A stretch of DNA of 22,018 bases. Origin: Nitrososphaeraceae archaeon. Lineage in GTDB: Archaea > Thermoproteota > Nitrososphaeria > Nitrososphaerales > Nitrososphaeraceae. Of the stretch, positions 1 through 6,513 are shown piece by piece (positions within the stretch are counted from its first letter, which is position 1; each line of letters begins with the position of its first letter). A model generated the notes under the pieces. The model was not told where the DNA came from, did not search any database, and saw only the letters and a program-made list of their open reading frames with translations. A program made the translations under genes and the position numbers. The stretch is from NCBI GenBank assembly GCA_029240395.1, contig JAREAJ010000005.1:1-22018 (forward strand). Reading direction: 5' to 3'.

Positions 1-342
1 TGATCCGCTATCACTTGTTGAAAAATACGATCTACCCAAGTTTAAGATCATGACTTGGCCTATGGTATTCAAGAATCGCTTAGGAGAATACCAGGGCTCA
101 TCAAGACCCAGGTTTTTTATGCGTAGTTCAATTTGGTCCTCCATGTATCGCTCCTGAGCTTCCAAGCTTCGGAATTCTATCTCACCCTCAGTTATACTCT
201 TTGTCACTTCTTGTCTGATATTTTCTGTAAGAACTTTATCCATTGTTTCACCAAGTAGAGCTACAGTCAAAATAAGAATAGAGAACAATACGATTACTAG
301 ATTTATTGTTCTCCTGATAAGCACACGATAGAATCCTGACAT
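1..342 (-). CDS. ABC transporter permease, DppB-like (partial, N-terminal 114 residues)
   Basis: This is the start of an inner-membrane permease of the dipeptide/oligopeptide/nickel ABC importer family; the gene continues past the left edge of the window. I translated it by hand from the ATG at 342 and the frame stays open to base 1. Residues 1-10 are basic (RVLIRR) and are followed by a hydrophobic segment at about 13-31 (NLVIVLFSILILTVALL). After that comes a long charged extracytoplasmic stretch rich in Glu. It then reaches LGLDEPWYSPKRFLNTI at about 78-94 and a LNLGRS-like motif. These are the conserved features between the first and second membrane helices in DppB/OppB proteins (family knowledge). 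It lies 131 bases downstream of the substrate-binding protein gene on the same strand, the normal order for such an importer. The substrate cannot be inferred. Confidence 0.85.
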   Translation of the reverse strand, partial: MSGFYRVLIRRTINLVIVLFSILILTVALLGETMDKVLTENIRQEVTKSITEGEIEFRSLEAQERYMEDQIELRIKNLGLDEPWYSPKRFLNTIGQVMILNLGRSYFSTSDSGS

Positions 343-378
343 GTTATGACTTTATCAACGTGTACTCTCCCCTAGTTC

Positions 379-390
379 GTATAAATATTA
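379..390 (-). promoter_or_regulatory. Possible TATA box for the permease gene
   Basis: Read on the minus strand, AATATTTATACG lies about 42 bases before the permease ATG at 342. An archaeal TATA box here would place the transcript start near 358, giving a leader of about 16 bases. It sits just after the hairpin that separates the two transporter genes, so the permease could have its own weak promoter. This is inferred from base composition and spacing only. Confidence 0.35.
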
Positions 391-392
391 TC

Positions 393-414
393 GCATAAAG
401 TCGCCTCTTTATGC
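393..414 (-). terminator. Perfect 8-bp hairpin between substrate-binding protein and permease genes
   Basis: GCATAAAG and CTTTATGC form a perfect 8-bp stem around a 6-base loop in the 131-base gap downstream of the substrate-binding protein stop. A hairpin in this place in ABC importer operons commonly stops part of the transcripts or protects the 3' end of the upstream mRNA, so that the binding protein is made in excess over the permease. That role is inferred; the hairpin is seen directly. On the minus strand no long U tract follows it. Confidence 0.45.
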
Positions 415-473
415 AATTTTGATGATAATTACTGATTTAGGAGCTAGGCTACTATTGTGATATTATTGAAGTC

Positions 474-2939
474 TTACTGTTCTCGGTTGAAAGTTATTAA
501 CGGTACTGTAAAGATATCTGGGCGAAATGCTTCCTCGCTATTGGCAAAAATTTTTAGCGAATTTGGTCCTAACTTAAGTTTAGACGTATCGCTACTGTTT
601 AAGCTGAATTCATATACTCCCTGCTGAAACGGTGGTGAGGTGTTGCTCCTGTTTCCTGCTGGTTCTGCATGGCCGCTCAAGATAACTTTGCCATCTGTAT
701 CTGAGAGAAAGTAATCCACTATGGCATCATTGCTTGGTTTGCCCCCTATTGTAACGTTTACCCGCGCACTCAATTGTTCGCCGGGGCTTAAGTATTTCTG
801 AGTAACAACCTCTTCTATAATTGCCAATTCGGGATTCTCATATGCTGACCAGTATCCTTGGGGAAACGGATAACTTGGATCCCTAAATGCTCTTATGGTA
901 ATTATTCCTCCAGAGGGGTTGTAGGTATCAAGGTAAAATGGACCGTTGCCTATAACTGCGTGTCGGTGACTCTGTATCCACCGAATAGCAGCATCATATC
1001 TTTCAATTGCGTCTTTGTTACTTACTATGCCCACTAATGGAGGGGGCACGAAAGACTCTGATTTCATTTCTTGTAGTTCTGCAAGTATCAACTCAGCATG
1101 TGATGGCACTATCAGAGATAGCCAAGGTACATTTTTTGCAGTTGCTTGTCCTGTGGAATACGCAACCTTTCCTTCGGTCACCAATCTTTCTGTGGCTGCG
1201 GTTATTTCCCAGGGCTGTCCGGCCCATGCAGTCGCTGTGTCTGCAATCTCCTTTTCATCATAGTGCCATTGATCAACAAAGGATTCTACCACAGTATCAT
1301 TGATGAATCGAACTCCCTTTGCCAATGGAAGGGCTTCTTTCACAGCCGCTGTGTATTCCGGATCCACTGTGAGGTCTCCTTTTCCCTGGTCAGTTCCCCA
1401 CTCGAACGCAAAATAGAGAGGATACAAAATATCGGACCTGTCCATGGCTATCCCATGATGCCATTTGGAATACAATACCTTGTAGTCTACCTTGCTGAGC
1501 GCGTAAGCATCATTTCCGGCATCCTTCCATTTCTTGGAATAAGGATCCCACGTCTGAGCATCTGAGGCCACTTTCATTCTTTCCGTTGGCCCTGTAGTTG
1601 TGATGTTTGTCCAAACATTTCTCATTGGGATTACTTCGCCAGTATAGGGATTCCTAAAAGTCGCCCCATCTCCCAGCGCCGAATAAATGCTCGTACAAAA
1701 AGTGTCGCCGCAGCCACCGACATTGTTCCAAGCTCCTTGGTATATTTCCTTGACACCAATATTAAGCAAATTTAACTCGGGTGGCTGTGCATTAATAAGG
1801 GACAGCTTACTTGTTATTCCTGCGCCAAAGTCATTGATGAGTCCCTTTACGTCTGATTCAGCAATATATGGTTCGGTGTTCTGAGCCACAAAAATTCTGA
1901 CTGATTCCTGAATTCCCGCTCTCGTCGCATTCCTGACCAACTCGTTTCTCTCTGATTCCGAGGTAAAATTAAAGAAATTTATTTTCTGGGTTACGTTGTC
2001 GAGGCTAGAGTTTTGATAATTCCAAAACGCTGGGTTCTGACCACCGGGCATATTACCCGCATATGGTGCATACATTTGGGATGTTATAACAGGATTATAC
2101 TTGACAAATGCCGAAGTTCCAGCATATGCTTCAGTGTATACATGCCACTGGAAGTCTTGCGGATTTGATCCAGATATGATAGTGTTTGCCTTGTTAAGGT
2201 CCCCGTACTGTTTGATTACAGTAAATCCAATCCTGCTGAGCTCTGATGAAATTAAATCCCCAAGTGATCTTCTTCGAGGGTCGTCGCTTCTAATTAATAT
2301 TTTTATTGATATCGGATTGTCGGCGAAAAGCCACTTCCCGGTTGTCTTGTCCTTCACAGCACCTCTTGAGGACAGTGCATCGGTTATCATTTCCTCAGCA
2401 AGTTTTGGGTTATACCCGATACTGAGTGACTCGACAGTATCGATTACATTTAGGTATTCAGGCGAATACTGACCAAATGGATCAATCAGAATAGATCCAT
2501 ATCCCTTCAATATCTCATCTACAACAAATTCACGATTTACGAGAAAGTTCATTGCATAGCGTACCTCCTTTATTTGAAACGGATTGAGTGACTTGCCGCT
2601 ATCATTGTATGGGGCGGGATTGAAAAGTAATCCAAATGAACCTGCCGTCCGGTCATAAATCTGAACAGATGGATTGCCCATCATCTCCGATACAACCTCT
2701 AAAGGAATTGCAAAATAATATATCTCAATTTTTCCCTGCTTTATTTCCTCTAATGCCCTGTTCTGGTCGGTATACCGTATGAACCTTACTGTTTCTACAA
2801 ATGATCCATTCTTCGGATCAGCTGAGGAGTTGTTAGCTATGCCAGCGTGAGTTGAAACAAGAAAGGTACCGGCACCATAGAATGAAGATAAAAGAATCAG
2901 CAGTGCAAAGACACAAACGTATAAAGAAGGATATGACAA
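474..2939 (-). CDS. ABC transporter substrate-binding protein, family 5 (peptide/nickel type), with C-terminal Ig-like domain
   Basis: This is the extracellular solute-binding component of a peptide-type ABC importer. The protein has 821 residues. Residues 5-30 are a hydrophobic signal segment (LYVCVFALLILLSSFYG). The family-5 core is recognisable at about 119-146, where NPFQIKEVRYAMNFLVNRE matches the conserved (D)xxVRxAlxxavDR block. A second lobe covers about 400-700. The last roughly 105 residues (from about 717) read as a beta-rich Ig-like domain (SARVNVTIGGKPSNDAIVDY, then SLNSSDTSKLKLGPNSLKIF), which standard bacterial members lack. No lipobox Cys follows the signal segment and no C-terminal membrane helix is visible, so the mode of attachment is unclear; the N-terminal helix may stay uncleaved. 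Translation appears to start at a TTG, because an in-frame TAA lies two codons upstream. The permease gene follows on the same strand. Substrate is unknown; peptides are the family default. Confidence 0.88.
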   Translation of the reverse strand: MSYPSLYVCVFALLILLSSFYGAGTFLVSTHAGIANNSSADPKNGSFVETVRFIRYTDQNRALEEIKQGKIEIYYFAIPLEVVSEMMGNPSVQIYDRTAGSFGLLFNPAPYNDSGKSLNPFQIKEVRYAMNFLVNREFVVDEILKGYGSILIDPFGQYSPEYLNVIDTVESLSIGYNPKLAEEMITDALSSRGAVKDKTTGKWLFADNPISIKILIRSDDPRRRSLGDLISSELSRIGFTVIKQYGDLNKANTIISGSNPQDFQWHVYTEAYAGTSAFVKYNPVITSQMYAPYAGNMPGGQNPAFWNYQNSSLDNVTQKINFFNFTSESERNELVRNATRAGIQESVRIFVAQNTEPYIAESDVKGLINDFGAGITSKLSLINAQPPELNLLNIGVKEIYQGAWNNVGGCGDTFCTSIYSALGDGATFRNPYTGEVIPMRNVWTNITTTGPTERMKVASDAQTWDPYSKKWKDAGNDAYALSKVDYKVLYSKWHHGIAMDRSDILYPLYFAFEWGTDQGKGDLTVDPEYTAAVKEALPLAKGVRFINDTVVESFVDQWHYDEKEIADTATAWAGQPWEITAATERLVTEGKVAYSTGQATAKNVPWLSLIVPSHAELILAELQEMKSESFVPPPLVGIVSNKDAIERYDAAIRWIQSHRHAVIGNGPFYLDTYNPSGGIITIRAFRDPSYPFPQGYWSAYENPELAIIEEVVTQKYLSPGEQLSARVNVTIGGKPSNDAIVDYFLSDTDGKVILSGHAEPAGNRSNTSPPFQQGVYEFSLNSSDTSKLKLGPNSLKIFANSEEAFRPDIFTVPLITFNREQ

Positions 2940-3047
2940 GTTTTACGTTCAGACTTTCACTTGTGCTGTTTTTAACTTCTGGAACTAGACTATTCTTACT
3001 TTACTATACTATCCTTCCGTTATTTCGCAGATTTAAATCAGCAGTGC

Positions 3048-3482
3048 TCATTTTTTGAAATAAGGCGGGAAACTTCTCAGGCCCGATTTCAGCCGTGGGT
3101 TGAGGTAAGCACTTGATAAGTAATTCCTAATGTTAGTTGCTTGATGGGAATGCCGCGTATCTTGTCCTAACATTTTGGCAAGCATATCCCCTGCGGAGCG
3201 CAAATCGTTGACGCCTGGAGCACCTGAACCATATACGCTGTTTTGGTCCACCTCAGATGATAGTCCGAGCCCTCTGGAAGGACCAACCGACTCTTCGTTT
3301 TCTTCATGTATCTCACAATATAGGTTACCAGGCGTACTTGTTGCAAAAAGGTTGCTTCCTTTCTTGTTCCACCGCAGTAAGTGCGAGTCAGATACAATTG
3401 ACGTTTGTAACCACTCTTCATTATGTTCAATAAAAGACCTTGGGACTCTTTGGGGCAATTCGTTCATTACCAAGTAATGCAC
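3048..3482 (-). CDS. Hypothetical protein, unrecognised
   Basis: An open frame of 144 codons from a GTG; if the in-frame ATG at 3467 is used instead, the product is 139 residues. I do not recognise a family. The product is hydrophilic, without signal peptide or membrane helix, Ser/Asn/Gly-rich in the middle and basic at the C-terminus (LNPRLKSGLRSFPPYFKK). An A/T-rich box (TTAATTAATA at 3491-3500 as read on the plus strand) lies about 28 bases before the ATG at 3467, matching the leaderless pattern of the neighbouring genes and favouring that start. AGGAG lies 3-4 bases before the GTG, which is rather close for ribosome binding. A shorter ORF lies antisense to it. It could be a spurious frame, but promoter position and strand context make a real orphan gene somewhat more likely than not. 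Confidence 0.45.
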   Translation of the reverse strand: MHYLVMNELPQRVPRSFIEHNEEWLQTSIVSDSHLLRWNKKGSNLFATSTPGNLYCEIHEENEESVGPSRGLGLSSEVDQNSVYGSGAPGVNDLRSAGDMLAKMLGQDTRHSHQATNIRNYLSSAYLNPRLKSGLRSFPPYFKK

Positions 3483-3636
3483 GATCTCCTTTAATTAATA
3501 TTCGGACTTGCCTTCGAGCGAGTACAAATTATGCAACACAGGAATAGTATATGATTGTCTCAGAGAAACATTCTGATACTGAAAGACTGTTTACAAGTAG
3601 TCAATTTGGTTTGATAATATTTATATAATAGAATAA

Positions 3637-3649
3637 AATATTTATATGA
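3637..3649 (+). promoter_or_regulatory. TATA box of tfb, with a second A/T box just upstream
   Basis: AATATTTATATGA is centred about 29 bases before the tfb ATG, the usual distance between an archaeal TATA box and the transcript start, so the mRNA would be leaderless or nearly so. A second strong candidate, ATATTTATATAA at 3617-3628, would start a transcript with a leader of about 20-25 bases. Two stacked boxes suggest either two starts or a generally A/T-rich promoter. Confidence 0.6.
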
Positions 3650-3672
3650 GATTAATTTAAAGTCGGGGTTTT

Positions 3673-4599
3673 ATGGTGGTAGAATTGGTTAAAGACGTTG
3701 CTATGTTTGGTGATAGATGTCCACGCTGCGGTAAGGGGCCTATGGTCACCGACAATTCAAGCGGGGAAATGTTTTGCGGGAATTGTGGATTTGTTATAAA
3801 TGAACGCATAGAGGAGACTGGCCCTGAATGGCGCGCATTCTCGAAGGAGGAGCACGAAGATAGAAGCAGAGCCGGTATTCCAACCTCTCTGGCTATGCAC
3901 GATATGGGTCTTGCGACAATTATTGGACCCATCGACAAAGACGCTTCAGGAAAACCCCTTTCTGCTTCTATGAAAAGTACGATTGAGCGATTGAGGACCT
4001 GGGATAGCAGAAGCCAGGTTCATGAACCAGTGGACCGGAATTTCAGGCAGGCGTTTAGTGAGTTGGATAGACTAAAGGACAAACTTGCAGTTGGAGACGC
4101 GGTAATAGAAAAGGCAGCATACGTCTACAGAAAAGCACTTGAAAAGGGACTTGTTAGAGGCCGGTCTATTTCAGCATTAGTTGCAGCCGCGCTTTACGCT
4201 GCATGTAGAGATACAGAAACGCCAAGGACCCTAAAAGACATAGCGAACGCTAGTAACATTAAGAAAAAAGATGTCGCCCGATGTTACAGATTATTAATAA
4301 GAGAGCTGGACTTGAAAATGCCGGTTGTTGATCCTGTAAAATGTGTTGCAAGGATTGCAAGTAAGGCCGGATTATCCGAAAAGACCAAGCGCAAGGCTTT
4401 AGAAATTTTGAAAAAAGCCGAGGAAGGCAAAATTTCTGCAGGCAAGGATCCGATGGGACTAGCTGCCGCTGCTCTGTACGTCGCCTGTGTGATGAATGGC
4501 GAAAATAAAACTCAGAAGGATGTAGCCGAAGCGGCGGGTGTGACTGAGGTCACTATCAGAAACAGGTATAAGGGCCTCAAGATGCATCTTAGGTTATAG
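3673..4599 (+). CDS. tfb: Transcription initiation factor B (TFIIB homologue)
   Basis: TFB binds the TBP-DNA complex and recruits archaeal RNA polymerase to promoters. The product has 308 residues, typical of the family. An N-terminal zinc ribbon has Cys16-Cys19 and Cys35-Cys38. It is followed by the B-reader/linker region with the conserved PEWRAFSKEE block (51-60) and then HDMGLATII (76-84). Two cyclin-like repeats follow: about 120-210, with SISALVAAALYAACRDTETP (166-184) in its core, and about 215-305, with GLAAAALYVACV in the core and a C-terminal helix-turn-helix that would contact the BRE element (VAEAAGVTEVTIRNRYKGL). All key residues seem present, so this looks functional. Thaumarchaeota usually carry several TFB copies, so this may be one of several. 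The ATG at 3673 is supported by the TATA box 29 bases upstream; an internal ATG at codon 11 is a less likely start. Confidence 0.97.
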   Translation: MVVELVKDVAMFGDRCPRCGKGPMVTDNSSGEMFCGNCGFVINERIEETGPEWRAFSKEEHEDRSRAGIPTSLAMHDMGLATIIGPIDKDASGKPLSASMKSTIERLRTWDSRSQVHEPVDRNFRQAFSELDRLKDKLAVGDAVIEKAAYVYRKALEKGLVRGRSISALVAAALYAACRDTETPRTLKDIANASNIKKKDVARCYRLLIRELDLKMPVVDPVKCVARIASKAGLSEKTKRKALEILKKAEEGKISAGKDPMGLAAAALYVACVMNGENKTQKDVAEAAGVTEVTIRNRYKGLKMHLRL

Positions 4600-4680
4600 C
4601 GCTTTTTGGGCGTCTTTACTCAATTCAACTCAACTCAGCTCAACCCGGCTAGCTCAACTACACTTTTTCGTTTCTTTCAT
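4600..4680 (+). terminator. Pyrimidine-rich 3' region with oligo-T tracts and TCAAC repeats after tfb
   Basis: Directly after the tfb stop are T tracts at about 4603-4607 and 4664-4668, followed by TTTCTTTCATTT. Archaeal RNA polymerase often terminates at such tracts without a hairpin. Between them, TCAAC occurs four times (4625, 4630, 4640, 4654), twice as AGCTCAAC. I treat the whole as a likely tfb termination zone; the repeat may be incidental. The remaining gap to 4924 shows no gene I can support. Confidence 0.4.
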
Positions 4681-4924
4681 TTCGACCGCGTGAAAGGGAG
4701 TGCGTCTTATCCATCTAAATTAAAGTGAGGGACTACACGTTGGGTTTTAAGATATTTGTTCTTTCGCTGCTTTATTTTCATGTCACTCTAAAATGGTATA
4801 TCCAACATACTGTTATTTAGTTCGGCACTATTACTGTGGTCAAGCTGCCGAAATATACACAATAAAAGGGGATGAGGAAAATCGACCATACCAAACCTAG
4901 AATTGTTATTTCAGAAGTTATTGT

Positions 4925-5233
4925 TTATTGTACTTCTATTGCAGATTCTGTGAAGCCCTTTTTTACGAGGAATCCCTTAACATCTTCTCTGTGATCTCCT
5001 TGCAACATTATAAATCCGGCCTTCGCAGTTCCACCGCATGCAAATTTGCTCTTTAGCTCCTTAACCATTGTATTTACATTACTGGACTTTGGATCAATGC
5101 CCTCAATCAGGGTGGTAGTTTTAGAAAATCGCCTGGTCTCAAGGCGGACCACAATTCTTGTTTCTTCTTTCTCCAATTCACCGCAGGCACAAAGATCATC
5201 AGGAAGACCGCATTTCTTGCATATAACCGCCAT
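4925..5233 (-). CDS. Translation initiation factor eIF1/SUI1 homologue
   Basis: Archaeal aIF1 helps start-codon selection on the small ribosomal subunit. The product has 102 residues, the normal length. A short N-terminal knuckle has Cys5, Cys8, Cys15 and Cys17 (CKKCGLPDDLCACGE), as in many archaeal SUI1 proteins. The SUI1 domain spans about 22-97. It includes the basic loop TRRFSKTTTLIEGID, the KELKSKFACGGTAK segment (the family's conserved L-K-x-x-x-xCGG-T block), and the C-terminal GDHREDVKGFLVKKGF helix region. ATG start. It is transcribed away from the UPF0148 gene at 5480, with about 246 bases between them. The archaeal paralogue of this fold is well conserved, so the assignment is firm; which mRNAs it acts on cannot be told. 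Confidence 0.95.
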   Translation of the reverse strand: MAVICKKCGLPDDLCACGELEKEETRIVVRLETRRFSKTTTLIEGIDPKSSNVNTMVKELKSKFACGGTAKAGFIMLQGDHREDVKGFLVKKGFTESAIEVQ

Positions 5234-5445
5234 CTTTTGGTAAAATAAATTTTCCTAATCTGACTATTAAGCCTTGCCTGCTTTGATAAACTGCAGAAGG
5301 GCGCTCTAATTGAACAACGGTAAAGACAGTACGAACATTCTGCAACTGCATTTCCTTGTGCGGTGGTTTGCTTAATCTCAAGCATACTCTATCAAAGACT
5401 ACAAGGATTCTAGCTCAACTATCGCATAGTAAAAGACCTGGAATC

Positions 5446-5453
5446 ATATAAAT
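5446..5453 (+). promoter_or_regulatory. TATA box of the UPF0148 gene
   Basis: ATATAAAT is centred about 31 bases before the ATG at 5480, so the mRNA leader would be about 5 bases. The stretch 5234-5479 contains the divergent promoters of eIF1 and this gene and no further gene that I can support. Confidence 0.5.
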
Positions 5454-5479
5454 GCCTAAGTTGCAATATTACAACCTAT

Positions 5480-6058
5480 ATGTCGGCTGACGACAAAGAC
5501 CGAGACTCAGCGAAGCTGAAAGAGGCTGCCTCGTTGCTGACAAAAGGAGGGACCCTTACCGATGAACCTTGCGATTTGTGCAATGGAGTACAGGTAAGGT
5601 TTCGGAATAAGGTTACATGTATAAACTGCGGAAACGAAAAGAATCAATTTGAAAAGTCAGACGCCGGACAAAGGGAAGAGCAACAGCTCCAACAGGTCCA
5701 TCTCCGAGAAGGAAGTCGTACCTCCTACTCATCCGACGGAGAAGGCACAAAATCCTTGAACAAACATCTCAGGAGACGCTCTGGACGTGACGTACCCAGC
5801 TCGCGGCAGGGTATTCCCGAGATGGAACCCAACATACAAGAACATGACGAATACAAAGAATCTCTTAGAAAAAAAGAAACACCAGATGAACAAGGAAGCC
5901 TAAAACAAGCAACCTTGTTGCTCATAGACAAAATAACAAAAGAATTTACACGAATAAAAGAAGAAGAGTATGATTTAGAAACGCTGAGACTAGAAGCCAA
6001 AAAAATAAGCATTTTGCTGAAGTTGTTAAAAAAGGCAAAAGAAGTCGAGCGTTTTTAG
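5480..6058 (+). CDS. UPF0148 / Sjogren-scleroderma autoantigen p27 family zinc protein
   Basis: The product has 192 residues. The N-terminal 60 match the archaeal UPF0148 (autoantigen p27) family: a helix carrying the LLTKGGTLTDEPC block, then a zinc ribbon with Cys31-Cys34 and Cys47-Cys50 (CDLCNGVQVRFRNKVTCINC). The middle (about 60-140) is hydrophilic, highly charged and probably disordered. Residues 140-192 form a Lys/Glu/Leu-rich helix likely to make a coiled coil. The central linker makes it longer than typical archaeal members of roughly 100-150 residues. The biochemical role of the family is unknown; the human member is an autoantigen. It sits upstream of the microprotein and Sec61-beta genes but has a 269-base gap before Sec61-beta, so co-transcription is uncertain. 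Confidence 0.85.
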   Translation: MSADDKDRDSAKLKEAASLLTKGGTLTDEPCDLCNGVQVRFRNKVTCINCGNEKNQFEKSDAGQREEQQLQQVHLREGSRTSYSSDGEGTKSLNKHLRRRSGRDVPSSRQGIPEMEPNIQEHDEYKESLRKKETPDEQGSLKQATLLLIDKITKEFTRIKEEEYDLETLRLEAKKISILLKLLKKAKEVERF

Positions 6059-6144
6059 GATTTTTAACTACATTGAACCCGGCAGTATAAGGCCTAATTA
6101 CCATATCTGCTTATCATCTTCTCAAATTAGATATTTTGACCAAG

Positions 6145-6297
6145 ATGATTATCGAAAATAATGAAGTGAGACTTGGTTTAGTTATTGTGTATGCCGTCAT
6201 ATTGTCTTTAGTATTTGGCTTTCAGAGTTGGGCTTTGTCATCATCTACGATGCAAACGGCTGCTGAAGCAACGTATACAGTCCCGGAATGTATTTAA
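6145..6297 (+). CDS. Putative 50-residue single-pass membrane microprotein
   Basis: Hand translation from the ATG at 6145 gives 50 codons ending in TAA at 6295. The product starts MIIENNEVR and has a hydrophobic helix at about residues 10-31 (LGLVIVYAVILSLVFGFQSWAL). It ends in a short polar tail with a Cys two residues from the end (TYTVPECI). This layout is that of a small membrane protein or a signal-anchored secreted peptide. It lies 30 bases upstream of the Sec61-beta ATG on the same strand. I recognise no family. The ORF is short enough to arise by chance, but the clean hydrophobic segment and otherwise empty gap favour a real gene. Confidence 0.45.
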   Translation: MIIENNEVRLGLVIVYAVILSLVFGFQSWALSSSTMQTAAEATYTVPECI

Positions 6298-6301
6298 TAT
6301 G

Positions 6302-6308
6302 CTTATAT
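6302..6308 (+). promoter_or_regulatory. TATA-like box before Sec61-beta
   Basis: CTTATAT is centred about 23-24 bases before the Sec61-beta ATG, which would make its mRNA leaderless. It overlaps the region just after the microprotein stop codon. Confidence is limited because the position is slightly closer than ideal. Confidence 0.4.
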
Positions 6309-6327
6309 CCTCATATCTGTTGCAATA

Positions 6328-6492
6328 ATGAGTAAAAAGAAAAATGCTCCTCTTCCTGCATCCAGTGCCGGGCTATTAAGATTCTTTGAGGACGAAACCA
6401 AAGGGTTCAAAGTTAGGCCAGAGATCGTTCTTGGTATAGCAGGAGCATTAATCGGAGTATCTTTGATAATAAGAGTAGTCTTCCCTGTCTGA
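6328..6492 (+). CDS. Preprotein translocase subunit Sec61-beta (SecG-type)
   Basis: Sec61-beta is the small, tail-anchored accessory subunit of the SecYEG protein-export channel. Hand translation from the ATG at 6328 gives 54 residues, the usual archaeal length: a basic start MSKKKNAPLPASSAGLLRFF, the conserved FEDETKGFKVRPEIVL segment, and one membrane helix at about 32-50 (EIVLGIAGALIGVSLIIRVV). The conserved G(L/I)xRFx-E..KG-ΦKΦxPxxVΦ pattern just before the helix is diagnostic. The DUF2070 gene starts 21 bases downstream on the same strand, so the two are probably co-transcribed. This gene is too short to be caught by many ORF callers. Confidence 0.92.
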   Translation: MSKKKNAPLPASSAGLLRFFEDETKGFKVRPEIVLGIAGALIGVSLIIRVVFPV

Positions 6493-6513
6493 ATTTAGAA
6501 GAAAAACCTGCGA

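Noticed and set aside
1687..2472. Plus-strand frames inside the substrate-binding protein gene
   Set aside because: They are Ser/Phe-rich shadows of the clear minus-strand transporter gene.
3175..3477. Plus-strand open frame antisense to the orphan gene
   Set aside because: It is Ser/Pro/Leu-rich with no family, and the minus-strand frame covering it has the better-placed promoter box.
5107..5385. Minus-strand frame with CSYCLYRCSIRAPFC, a cysteine-rich pattern upstream of eIF1
   Set aside because: It runs about 127 bases into the eIF1 gene in another frame and the spacing of the cysteines fits no known finger; chance is more likely.
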